Below, in pieces: positions 18,184-24,270 of a stretch of DNA of 64,000 bases. Numbering within the stretch: position 1 is the stretch's first letter; every line of letters starts with the position of its first letter. Location: contig CBDHHC010000006.1 of the NCBI GenBank assembly GCA_965263345.1, positions 186,001-250,000 on the forward strand, written 5' to 3'. The translations under genes were made by a program, and so were the position numbers. The notes beneath the pieces are model-generated. The model searched no databases and was not told where the DNA came from. It saw only the letters and a list, made by a program, of their open reading frames with translations. The DNA is from CBDHHC01 sp965263345. Lineage in GTDB: Bacteria; Pseudomonadota; Alphaproteobacteria; Rhizobiales; CBDHHC01.

Positions 18184-18504
18184 TTGCTACTTATTTTAAA
18201 TGAAAAAACTTCATGCCTAAAAATACATACTCGAATTTATGGTTCGACTAATAGTTGGCGTTTGATAGATAATGGTTCTGATGGTCAATTTAAAGATTGT
18301 ATTGTCAATCTAGAAATCCAGGGCAACGATAAACAGGGATATTGTCTTGTTATTTCTCCTGAAGGTTTTTTTACGGCGGATCATCATTACGATTGTTTAA
18401 AAGATGTTATACATTTATATACCGTGATTGATGCTGAAGAGATGTTCGGTGTAAAATTCATTCTTCCCTCTCCCCCTCCCACTCCTCAGGTGGGCAAACC
18501 GTAA
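18184..18504 (+). CDS. Hypothetical small protein, start uncertain
   Basis: A 106-residue frame starting at TTG with no in-frame ATG near the start. The middle part ('SWRLIDNGSDGQFKDCIVNLEIQGN...YCLVISPEGFFTADHH') has normal codon usage and looks like a small beta-rich domain. Its last 47 nt overlap the 3' end of rimM on the other strand. The lack of a good start and ribosome site suggests a 5'-truncated or frameshifted gene: an out-of-frame ATG at 18176 reads only 7 codons. Confidence 0.35.
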   Translation: MLLILNEKTSCLKIHTRIYGSTNSWRLIDNGSDGQFKDCIVNLEIQGNDKQGYCLVISPEGFFTADHHYDCLKDVIHLYTVIDAEEMFGVKFILPSPPPTPQVGKP

Positions 18505-18994
18505 TAACTCCCTCACTAATCTTCACCTCGGGCACGCAAGCCATCGTGAAGGGAATAAGCGTTGTTTTTCCTGTTTCGGCTTGTTTGATTTCTAGGAGGT
18601 CGCCGGCGCCGTAGTTGGGGATGGAGATGATTTCGCCGAAGTTTGTGCCGTCTTCTAGCTTAGCTGTTAGGCCGATGAGGTCTATGTGGTACCAGGTGTC
18701 TTCGTCGTCTTCTTCGGGCAGGACATCTCTTGGGACATAGAGTTCCTGGCCTTTTAGGGCCTCGGCCTCGTCGCGGTAGCGGATGTTTTTGAGTTTGGCG
18801 ATGACGCCTTTTTTGACGACGTTGATTTCTTTGATGATGAATTGCTGGGAGCCGTCTTTGGAGAAGAGCGGGCCGTAGGCGGCGATGTCTTCCCAGGCTT
18901 CGGTGTAGGCTTTGATCAGGACTTCGCCATGGATGCCGTGGGCGTCGGAGATGTGGCCGAGGCAAATCATAGAGGAGTTCTTTTCTTCAGCCAT
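18458..18994 (-). CDS. rimM: Ribosome maturation factor RimM
   Basis: RimM binds ribosomal protein S19 and helps mature the 3' head domain of the 30S subunit. The product (178 residues from ATG 18994) has the N-terminal RimM barrel ('ICLGHISDAHGIHGEVLIKAYTE') and the C-terminal PRC-like barrel ('TWYHIDLIGLTAKLEDG...IPNYGAGDLLEI...IPF'). A TTG at 19024 is an upstream alternative; neither has a clear Shine-Dalgarno. The gene is visibly richer in G+C than its neighbours. The usual downstream trmD and rplS are absent. Confidence 0.93.
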   Translation of the reverse strand: MAEEKNSSMICLGHISDAHGIHGEVLIKAYTEAWEDIAAYGPLFSKDGSQQFIIKEINVVKKGVIAKLKNIRYRDEAEALKGQELYVPRDVLPEEDDEDTWYHIDLIGLTAKLEDGTNFGEIISIPNYGAGDLLEIKQAETGKTTLIPFTMACVPEVKISEGVITVCPPEEWEGEREE

Positions 18995-19040
18995 ATTTAA
19001 AGACCATTTTTTAGTTGCGTTCAAACGGCACTAAGCCTTT

Positions 19041-19070
19041 TCGCGCTCACGCGGCGCGCAGTCGCGCTTG
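19041..19070. repeat. GC-rich palindromic element, copy 2
   Basis: Patch of alternating GCGC between rpsP and rimM. On the minus strand it reads CAAGCGCGA-CTGCGCGCC-6 nt-GCGC, sharing its blocks with the plus strand of the element at 10252-10287. Its CGTGAGCG also occurs in the patch at 21966-21996. Confidence 0.4.
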
Positions 19071-19105
19071 CCATTATAGTTTATGCAAAACATAAACTAT
19101 AATGG
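19071..19105. repeat. Perfect 15-bp inverted repeat between rpsP and rimM
   Basis: CCATTATAGTTTATG followed by CAAAA and then the exact complement. It lies inside what should be a single ribosomal operon, so the mRNA would fold into a 15-bp hairpin between the two genes. No T tract follows on the minus strand; a GC-rich patch follows instead. Confidence 0.85.
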
Positions 19106-19156
19106 AGGTGTGTGTTCATTATGCTCTGTCAAATTTGTTTGCACAATGGGGTTATG

Positions 19157-19540
19157 TTATTCCGCAGCGCCTTCAGCTTCGGCTTTGGCAGCTTCTTTTG
19201 CTTCTTCTTCAGCGATGCGTGCTGCTTCAATACGCTCTTGGGCTTTTTTACCTGGAAGCGCTTTTTTCGGGTTGTTGCGGGCTTCGCGTTTCATCATGCC
19301 TGCATCATCCAAGAAACGAAGAACGCGGTCTGTTGGTTTCGCGCCTTTAGATAACCAGTGTTGGATGCGGTCTTCTTTGATTGTGAAACGCTCTTCATGG
19401 TCTTTTGGAAGAAGTGGGTTGTAAGTGCCTACTTTTTCGATGAAGCGACCATCGCGTGGTGCACGGCTGTCTGCAATGACAATACGGTAATAAGGACGTT
19501 TTTTTGCGCCACCACGTGACAATCTGATTTTTAAAGCCAT
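19157..19540 (-). CDS. rpsP: 30S ribosomal protein bS16
   Basis: Starts 'MALKIRLSRGGAKKRPYYRIVIADSRAPRDGRFIEKVGTYNP', the standard bS16 N-terminus. The 127-residue length includes an Ala/Glu-rich tail after residue 100 ('EEEAKEAAKAEAEGAAE') as in many alphaproteobacteria. It lies between an inserted membrane gene and rimM. Confidence 0.97.
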   Translation of the reverse strand: MALKIRLSRGGAKKRPYYRIVIADSRAPRDGRFIEKVGTYNPLLPKDHEERFTIKEDRIQHWLSKGAKPTDRVLRFLDDAGMMKREARNNPKKALPGKKAQERIEAARIAEEEAKEAAKAEAEGAAE

Positions 19541-19580
19541 ATAAGTTTTTCCTTTATATCAATTTATATTTTCGCAAGGC

Positions 19581-20135
19581 TTATACGTTTAGCAACTTGC
19601 GAATGTTCTTATCGACCTCGGGGTCGAATTCTTCAGAGAGTTTGAAATTTGGCATTTCGATTGCTTCTGATTTTTCAAACTGTTTAGCTACAAAATTTTT
19701 AAACGCTTTCGGGTATCCCTGGGTGTCCAGCAAATACGCGACCAGTTTCGGGCGACGCCTTAGCATGGTCAATGTCCCTGCGATATTATCTTTGCCTTCT
19801 GAAACAGAGATGGTTTTATCTTTCATCCCATTCCAGATGCCAAAGATGCCTTCCAGCTTTAATGCACAGACACAACGAATGCGCACGTCTTCAAGATCAA
19901 CTTTGTGATCTCCATAGATCGCTTTGTCGTAAGCAATCAAATTTTCATCAGACATTAAAGCTGCTTTTAAAAGCTCTTTTCTGTCTGACCAATGTCTGTT
20001 TAAGAACTTTAGCTCTGTCTTTTTTGCAAAGATCTTAAAACATATGAGTGTCAGCAAAGCGCCTAACAGCACTCCGCACATCACTGAAATTATAATCGGT
20101 CCCGTCATAAATGTACCAACAGCATACTCAAACAT
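19581..20135 (-). CDS. Membrane-anchored protein of unknown function between ffh and rpsP
   Basis: A 184-residue protein with one N-terminal transmembrane segment (about 10-37) and a cytoplasmic helical domain ('DRKELLKAALMSDENLIAYDKAIYGD...RIRCVCALKLEGIFGIWNGMKD', then 'TMLRRRPKLVAYLLDTQGYP'). No family was recognised. It interrupts the usual ffh-rpsP order. Gaps are 40 nt to rpsP and 98 nt to ffh, all on the same strand. Confidence 0.6.
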   Translation of the reverse strand: MFEYAVGTFMTGPIIISVMCGVLLGALLTLICFKIFAKKTELKFLNRHWSDRKELLKAALMSDENLIAYDKAIYGDHKVDLEDVRIRCVCALKLEGIFGIWNGMKDKTISVSEGKDNIAGTLTMLRRRPKLVAYLLDTQGYPKAFKNFVAKQFEKSEAIEMPNFKLSEEFDPEVDKNIRKLLNV

Positions 20136-20233
20136 TTTATCACCCTATTCTCATGTCTTATTTGTTCTTATTTAAGGTTAGCTGTTTTATATGACGGGCT
20201 TATTTCTTTTTGCCTGGCAAGCCTGGGAGACCT

Positions 20234-21703
20234 TTAGGGAAGTCCACCCATTCCGCCACCTAAACCCGGGAGGCCTCCTGGAGGCATTCCTGGCATTCCG
20301 CCTGGAAGTCCACCCGGCATGCCTTTGCCTTTTGCCATTTCTTCTAGTGCTTCTGGTGGAACATCCGGCATTCCACCTCCGCCAAAGAGATTTGCCAGGC
20401 CACCTTTTTTGCCCATTTTTTTCATCATATCGGCCATCTGGCGATGTGACTTTAAGAGCTTGTTGATTTCCTGCACGGTTGTGCCTGAGCCTGCTGCAAT
20501 TCGTTTTTTGCGCGAGGCATTTAAGATTTTTGGTGCACGGCGTTCTTTGCGTGTCATCGATGAAATGATCGCTTGCTGGCGTGCAAAGATTGAGTCATCC
20601 AGGTTTGCTGCATCAAGCTGTTTTTTCATCTTGCCAACACCAGGAAGCATGCCCATTAAGCTCGACATGCCACCAAGCTTTTGCATCTGCTTGAGCTGTT
20701 CAGAAAGGTCTTCGAGATCGAAGGTTCCCTTCTTCATCTTCTTGGCCATCTTTTCCGCTTTTTCAGCGTCAAGAGTTTCGGCAGCTTTTTCTACGAGGCT
20801 GACAACATCACCCATGCCAAGAATACGGCCAGCAATTCTTTCAGGGTGGAAGTCTTCTAAACCATCAACATGCTCGCCGACGCCTAACAGTTTAATTGGT
20901 TTGCCTGTGACTGCTCTTGTTGAAAGAGCTGCACCACCACGACCATCGCCGTCTACACGTGTTAGGACTATGCCTGTAATGCCAATGCGCTCATCGAAGC
21001 TTTTGGCAAGATTTACGGCATCCTGACCTGTTAAGCTATCTGCAACAAGAAGTGTTTCATGCGGGTCTGTGTTGTCTCTGATCGCAACTGTTTCAGCCAT
21101 GAGTTCTTCATCAATGTGAAGACGACCAGCGGTATCCAGCATGACCACATCATAGCCACCAAGGCGGGCTGCATCTTTGGCGCGTTTTGAGATCTGAACC
21201 GGGTTTTGGCCTTCAATGATTGGAAGTGTATCAACGCCAATTTGTTCGCCTAAAACGCGGAGCTGTTCCTGGGCTGCTGGACGGCGTGTGTCCAATGAGG
21301 CCATGAGGACTTTTTTCTTTTGTTTTTCTGTCAGGCGTTTGGAGATTTTGGCGGTTGTTGTTGTTTTACCAGATCCTTGCAGACCGACCATCATGATGGT
21401 CACAGGCGCTGGGGCATTGAGATCAATCGGTTCCGCATCTGAGCCTAACATTGCAACCAGTTCGTCATGGACGATTTTGACAACCATCTGACCTGGAGAG
21501 ACTGAACGCAGGACTTCTTTACCGACTGCTTTTTCTTTGACTTTATCTGTGAAGTCTTTCACGACTTCCAAGGCAACGTCAGCTTCTAATAAAGCCCTAC
21601 GGACTTCACGCATGGCGCTGTTTACGTCTTTTTCGCTTAAGGAGCCTCTGCCCGTTAATTTGTCAAATACACCTGATAAACGATCGGATAATGTTTCAAA
21701 CAT
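20234..21703 (-). CDS. ffh: Signal recognition particle protein Ffh
   Basis: SRP54 GTPase that, with 4.5S RNA, delivers nascent inner-membrane proteins to FtsY. It has 489 residues. The N domain is 1-90 and the G domain has the P-loop GLQGSGKT at 107-114, DTRRPAAQEQL, DTAGR and TRVDGDGRGGA. The Met-rich M domain runs from about 300 to 440 with the RKKRIAAGSGT signal. The last 60 residues are Gly/Met/Pro repeats. The SRP RNA gene is not in the window. Confidence 0.98.
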   Translation of the reverse strand: MFETLSDRLSGVFDKLTGRGSLSEKDVNSAMREVRRALLEADVALEVVKDFTDKVKEKAVGKEVLRSVSPGQMVVKIVHDELVAMLGSDAEPIDLNAPAPVTIMMVGLQGSGKTTTTAKISKRLTEKQKKKVLMASLDTRRPAAQEQLRVLGEQIGVDTLPIIEGQNPVQISKRAKDAARLGGYDVVMLDTAGRLHIDEELMAETVAIRDNTDPHETLLVADSLTGQDAVNLAKSFDERIGITGIVLTRVDGDGRGGAALSTRAVTGKPIKLLGVGEHVDGLEDFHPERIAGRILGMGDVVSLVEKAAETLDAEKAEKMAKKMKKGTFDLEDLSEQLKQMQKLGGMSSLMGMLPGVGKMKKQLDAANLDDSIFARQQAIISSMTRKERRAPKILNASRKKRIAAGSGTTVQEINKLLKSHRQMADMMKKMGKKGGLANLFGGGGMPDVPPEALEEMAKGKGMPGGLPGGMPGMPPGGLPGLGGGMGGLP

Positions 21704-21714
21704 ATATTAAAAAC

Positions 21715-21915
21715 CTATTCCTGCTCTTCTTTTTCAGCGACTTCTTTCAAGCCTTCGAACATATTTACCGCTTTTTCAAACTTGTCTCTACAGCCTGGGT
21801 TACAAAAACCAACGACATTCCCATTATATAGGGTTAATGAATCTGGACTTACAGGTTTGCCTGACCAAGGGCAGAGCTTGTTGATACAGTCTTCAATTTT
21901 TAGTCCGAATGACAA
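21715..21915 (-). CDS. Small Cys-rich YHS/TRASH-like protein
   Basis: A 66-residue protein with 'CINKLCPWSGKPVSPDSLTLYNGNVVGFCNPGCRDKFEKAVNMFE'. The CPxSGKPV...YxGxxxGFCxxxCxxxF layout is that of YHS/TRASH metal-binding domains. It starts the transcription unit 11 nt upstream of ffh, so it may be co-expressed with SRP. Metal handling is inferred only from the fold; the ligand is unknown. Confidence 0.75.
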   Translation of the reverse strand: MSFGLKIEDCINKLCPWSGKPVSPDSLTLYNGNVVGFCNPGCRDKFEKAVNMFEGLKEVAEKEEQE

Positions 21916-21965
21916 AATTTAAACCTCATTTTTTTAAAACGATGTGTTTATGCACAACGCAAAAA

Positions 21966-21996
21966 GCGCCCGTGAGCGAACCCTCGCTGGCGGACG
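21966..21996. repeat. GC-rich palindromic element, copy 3 / possible terminator
   Basis: GC patch containing AGCGA/TCGCT around a 4-nt loop, with CGTGAGCG shared with the 19041-19070 patch. On the minus strand it is followed by TTTTT, so it may also terminate transcription from the parDE side. Confidence 0.35.
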
Positions 21997-22111
21997 TTGC
22001 CTCTTCTGCCTCCCGGATTTGTTATAAATTGTTCTCCATGTGCAGAAAAGTCGCTTAAATATAAGCTTTTTCTTGAATTTGGGCTTAAAGTACTGGTTTG
22101 GGGGGGATGTG

Positions 22112-22414
22112 TCAATCCACTGGAAACATCTTTGTGGTGAGGTTTGTTGTGCCTTTGAGAATTCTACAGATAACGATCCAGCCTTCCATTTGGCGGTAGA
22201 AAATCAAATAATCCCGGAAAATGTACATTCTGAGGCCGAAACTGAGCTCGTCCCGGCGTTTGCCGAGGTTTGGGTATTCTATGAGGCGGTACATTTTTTC
22301 GGTGATATCGTCGATGAATTTGTCTGCAAAAGCAATGTCTTGGCGGTCAACGGCGTGATATTCCCATATGCCGCCAAGGTCAGACTGTGCCGCATCTAAC
22401 AGCCTGAGTTTCAG
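22112..22414 (-). CDS. parE: ParE-family toxin, apparent CTG start
   Basis: RelE/ParE-type toxin of 100 residues; ParE members poison DNA gyrase. Family motifs are 'LRLLDAAQSDLGGIWEYHA', 'YPNLGKRRDEL', 'GLRMYIFRDYLIFYR' and 'VICRILKG'. The only ATG in frame (22294) would remove the first 40 residues, including conserved ones. Between the preceding in-frame stop and the conserved part there is no ATG, GTG or TTG. A CTG at 22414 overlaps the parD stop as CTGA, in the place where ATGA is usual, so I place the start there. ATT is the other possibility. Confidence 0.75.
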   Translation of the reverse strand: MKLRLLDAAQSDLGGIWEYHAVDRQDIAFADKFIDDITEKMYRLIEYPNLGKRRDELSFGLRMYIFRDYLIFYRQMEGWIVICRILKGTTNLTTKMFPVD

Positions 22415-22689
22415 GTCTTTTTCAATCTTTCTCTGCCCTCTTGTTTTATTTTATTGGTTAGTTCTGCTCTGGTATATTCTGTCCATTGGCCCTTGGCAAT
22501 CTGTTGATCGCCCTCGGCAATGGCTGTTTTTAACTCTGCCATATGTGCCTCCCTGGCCATTTCTGCATCTTCTAATGATCTTAATGCTGCCAACATGACA
22601 TCTGTTTTGCTGGCATAACGTCCTGACTTTATGAGACTTTCGATGAATTCATCAAAATGTTCATTAATTCTAAAACTTATCGCTGACAT
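22411..22689 (-). CDS. parD: ParD-family antitoxin
   Basis: A 92-residue antitoxin. The ribbon-helix-helix N-terminus ('SFRINEHFDEFIESLIKSGRYASKTDVMLAALRSLED') binds DNA and the charged C-terminus binds the toxin. Its stop overlaps the parE start by 4 nt. A 10-bp palindrome covering the -10 box lies just upstream, as expected for autoregulation. Confidence 0.88.
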   Translation of the reverse strand: MSAISFRINEHFDEFIESLIKSGRYASKTDVMLAALRSLEDAEMAREAHMAELKTAIAEGDQQIAKGQWTEYTRAELTNKIKQEGRERLKKT

Positions 22690-22701
22690 GTTCGTAACCT
22701 C

Positions 22702-22741
22702 TTTTGTATTACAATATAATACAAAATGAGAGTTAATTCAA
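22702..22741 (-). promoter_or_regulatory. parDE promoter and operator
   Basis: The perfect palindrome TTTTGTATTA-CAATA-TAATACAAAA (22702-22726) lies 12 nt upstream of the parD ATG. On the minus strand a -35 TTGAAT (22736-22741) and -10 TATATT (22713-22718) are 17 nt apart, and the -10 is inside the palindrome. This fits repression by the ParD ribbon-helix-helix. Confidence 0.7.
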
Positions 22742-22760
22742 AGTTTGTTTTTTAATAATA

Positions 22761-22778
22761 AGTCCAATTGGGCTTTTT
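22761..22778 (+). terminator. Short hairpin with T run
   Basis: AGTCC-AATT-GGGCT (one G-T pair) followed by TTTT on the plus strand. No plus-strand gene ends nearby, so its role is unclear. Confidence 0.3.
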
Positions 22779-22796
22779 GAACTTTGGTAAGAAAAT

Positions 22797-22831
22797 GATC
22801 ACCCCATTTTTTTATTTGTATGGGAGTGATC
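22797..22831 (-). terminator. Hairpin between the secreted basic protein gene and parDE
   Basis: GATCAC-CCCAT and its near-exact complement (one extra base) around 12 AT nucleotides, 66 nt past the stop of the minus-strand secreted protein gene. On that strand it is followed by ATTTTC, a modest terminator tail. Confidence 0.5.
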
Positions 22832-22897
22832 TAGTTTTGCATATGTTACAGCGTGTTTTTTATCTTGCAGTTTTCGCTATAGGGTTAAAGTGAACTT

Positions 22898-23227
22898 TTA
22901 ATGGAAGTGGAATTTTCCAAAGCCGCGATGGTGGTAACGATGACCTCTAAAGCCATGTCCCCTGAAGAAGTGGTGTCCTCTAAAACCACGATTTCTGAAG
23001 CCGCGTCCCCTGAAGAAGCGACGCCCCCGAAATCCCCGACCTCTGAAACTACGCCCTCTAAAACCTCTACTGCGGAACCCATGAACCTCAACAATATTCT
23101 GTTGTTTTGATATATTATGGTCTACAGCGTTTATTATTTTTGCGCCAGCAAATGCTGATGTCGTGAAAATAAAGGCGCCAATGAATATGGCAGATAAACT
23201 TAGAACTACTTTATTAATCATAGTCAT
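22898..23227 (-). CDS. Secreted Gly-Phe-Arg repeat protein, paralog A
   Basis: A 109-residue exported protein: signal peptide 1-27 (cleavage after AFA), a short conserved 'GAKIINAVDHN' segment, then about 55 residues of repeated G-F-R-G-[RHN] units ending in a His-rich tail. The mature protein is extremely basic and low in complexity. It shares signal peptide, 'xxKIIN' segment, ribosome site and a distal palindrome with the gene at 23695-23985. Function is unknown; binding to a polyanion (envelope polysaccharide, nucleic acid) or to metal through His is a guess. Start supported by AAGGAG. Confidence 0.75.
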   Translation of the reverse strand: MTMINKVVLSLSAIFIGAFIFTTSAFAGAKIINAVDHNISKQQNIVEVHGFRSRGFRGRSFRGRGFRGRRFFRGRGFRNRGFRGHHFFRGHGFRGHRYHHRGFGKFHFH

Positions 23228-23296
23228 ACTCCTTAATTTTAATTTATACGAAATGTTTTCATATTTAATATTTGGTGGTTGTTAAGTTGATGTTCC

Positions 23297-23323
23297 AATC
23301 ACTCTGTTTGACGTTTGCGTGAT
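23297..23323 (-). promoter_or_regulatory. Shared 27-nt palindromic motif, copy A
   Basis: AATCAC-N16-GTGAT form, ending 96 nt upstream of the ATG of paralog A. It matches 22 of 27 positions with the motif at 24061-24087, which has almost the same distance to its own gene. ATCAC and GTGAT arms are inverted repeats, as expected for a dimeric regulator. Confidence 0.6.
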
Positions 23324-23594
23324 GGGAGTTTTTTTTGTTCTTAGTTTTTGTTTTAGTATGATTTTCTATTTATTTTTTGCTTTGTTTTTCTCAATTTCAT
23401 GGGATGAGACTCAGGACATGAGGGGTATCATTTTAGGAGTGCCTTTGTTTGGATTATTCGACATTTGCTTTTGGAAAAGGAAAGATAATTGGGGGGGGAT
23501 GTCTTATATTGTTATAAACAAGGTATCGCTGCTGAGGGTATTCTGGATGTTTTCTTCTAAATTGATTGATTAAAATTCTCTAAGATTAGATGAC
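23324..23594. other. Region without a supported gene
   Basis: A plus-strand frame of 84 codons (from 23319) encodes a hydrophobic start and no recognisable domain; it begins inside the shared palindrome and lacks a ribosome site, so I do not call it. Nothing else was seen. Confidence 0.4.
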
Positions 23595-23664
23595 CTATAG
23601 CCAATCCATTCTTCGGCTTATGAATTATGGACTTGGCTATAGTGATATTTCTTATGAATGGATT
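23595..23664. repeat. Interleaved inverted repeats downstream of paralog B
   Basis: CTATAGCCAA (23595-23604) is complementary to TTGGCTATAG (23633-23642), and the overlapping AATCCATTC (23603-23611) to GAATGGATT (23656-23664). The order A-B-A'-B' allows two alternative hairpins or a pseudoknot in the RNA. It starts 31 nt after the stop of the minus-strand gene at 23695. Confidence 0.6.
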
Positions 23665-23694
23665 ATGAAAATACGGTCCCATAATCAATTGCAC

Positions 23695-23985
23695 TTAATA
23701 TCGTGTATCCTCATGGGCGCCATGATAAAATCCAGAATGATAAAAGTGTGTTGGCCGGCCATCATGTTTATAATGACGTTTTTGAACACGAAAACGTGAG
23801 TGACTTAGATTACGTCTAGCGTTGTAGTTTCTCATCAAGGTTTCACGCGGGTGAAATGCTTGTGTATGTGTGGATGCTATGTGGCTTGAATCATTAATGA
23901 TTTTGGTGTCTGCAAATACAGATGTGGTAGACATAAAGCCAGCTAATAGTGATATAGATAGAATTTTAAATTTTCTCGCAAACAT
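23695..23985 (-). CDS. Secreted basic protein, paralog B
   Basis: A 96-residue exported protein: signal peptide 1-25 (cleavage after VFA), then 'DTKIINDSSHI', matching the 'GAKIINAVDHN' of paralog A, followed by an Arg/His/Tyr-rich tail ('SRFRVQKRHYKHDGRPTHFYHSGFYHGAHED') that lacks the regular GFRG repeat. The ribosome site AAGGAGTAT and the far-upstream palindrome are shared with paralog A. Function is unknown. Confidence 0.7.
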   Translation of the reverse strand: MFARKFKILSISLLAGFMSTTSVFADTKIINDSSHIASTHTQAFHPRETLMRNYNARRNLSHSRFRVQKRHYKHDGRPTHFYHSGFYHGAHEDTRY

Positions 23986-24060
23986 AGGAATACTCCTTTT
24001 TTCTAAATACAGTTGCGTTCTAGCGTAATCTATATTTGGGAATGGCTAAGTGAATATTCT

Positions 24061-24087
24061 AATCACACTCATTAACGTTTGAGTGAT
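24061..24087 (-). promoter_or_regulatory. Shared 27-nt palindromic motif, copy B
   Basis: AATCAC-N16-GTGAT form, ending 102 nt upstream of the paralog B ATG. Between motif and start, both genes also share the words CTTA and CCAAATAT in the same order. Confidence 0.6.
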
Positions 24088-24198
24088 CTCTAGTTGAGCA
24101 AAATGTTACTTTCAACTTTTGAGGGTGTAGAAGCTGATTTGTTTATTAGGTATACTATTCTATGTGAGTTGATATGCATTAAGGACATGTCTAGCGCC

Positions 24199-24248
24199 TT
24201 GAGTTTTATATAAAAATATATTAATAATATCTATATGGATAATATTAA
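24199..24248 (+). promoter_or_regulatory. Candidate promoter and operator of the DUF433/DUF5615 module
   Basis: TTAATAATATC-TATATG-GATAATATTAA (24221-24248) is an 11-bp inverted repeat with one mismatch, just upstream of the antitoxin start. A TTGAGT at 24199 with a 17-nt spacer to TAATAA would place the -10 in the repeat. This fits autoregulation by the antitoxin. Confidence 0.45.
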
Positions 24249-24270
24249 ATGGATATGAGTGTTATTGCAT

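Noticed and set aside
18660..18965. Arg/Pro/His-rich frame inside rimM
   Set aside because: Shadow in another frame of a GC-rich gene; no start signals.
20191..21026. Long plus-strand frames opposite ffh
   Set aside because: Antisense shadows of the ffh coding sequence.
22885..23110. Long open frames in other frames and on the opposite strand over the GFRG repeat gene
   Set aside because: They result from the repeat, which has few stop codons in any frame. Only the frame 22898-23227 has a signal peptide and ribosome site.
23319..23573. 84-codon plus-strand frame with hydrophobic start
   Set aside because: It starts inside the conserved palindrome of the opposite-strand gene, has no Shine-Dalgarno and no recognisable domain.
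23590..23799. 69-codon plus-strand frame
   Set aside because: It overlaps the 3' end of the secreted paralog B gene and the inverted repeats; no coding character.
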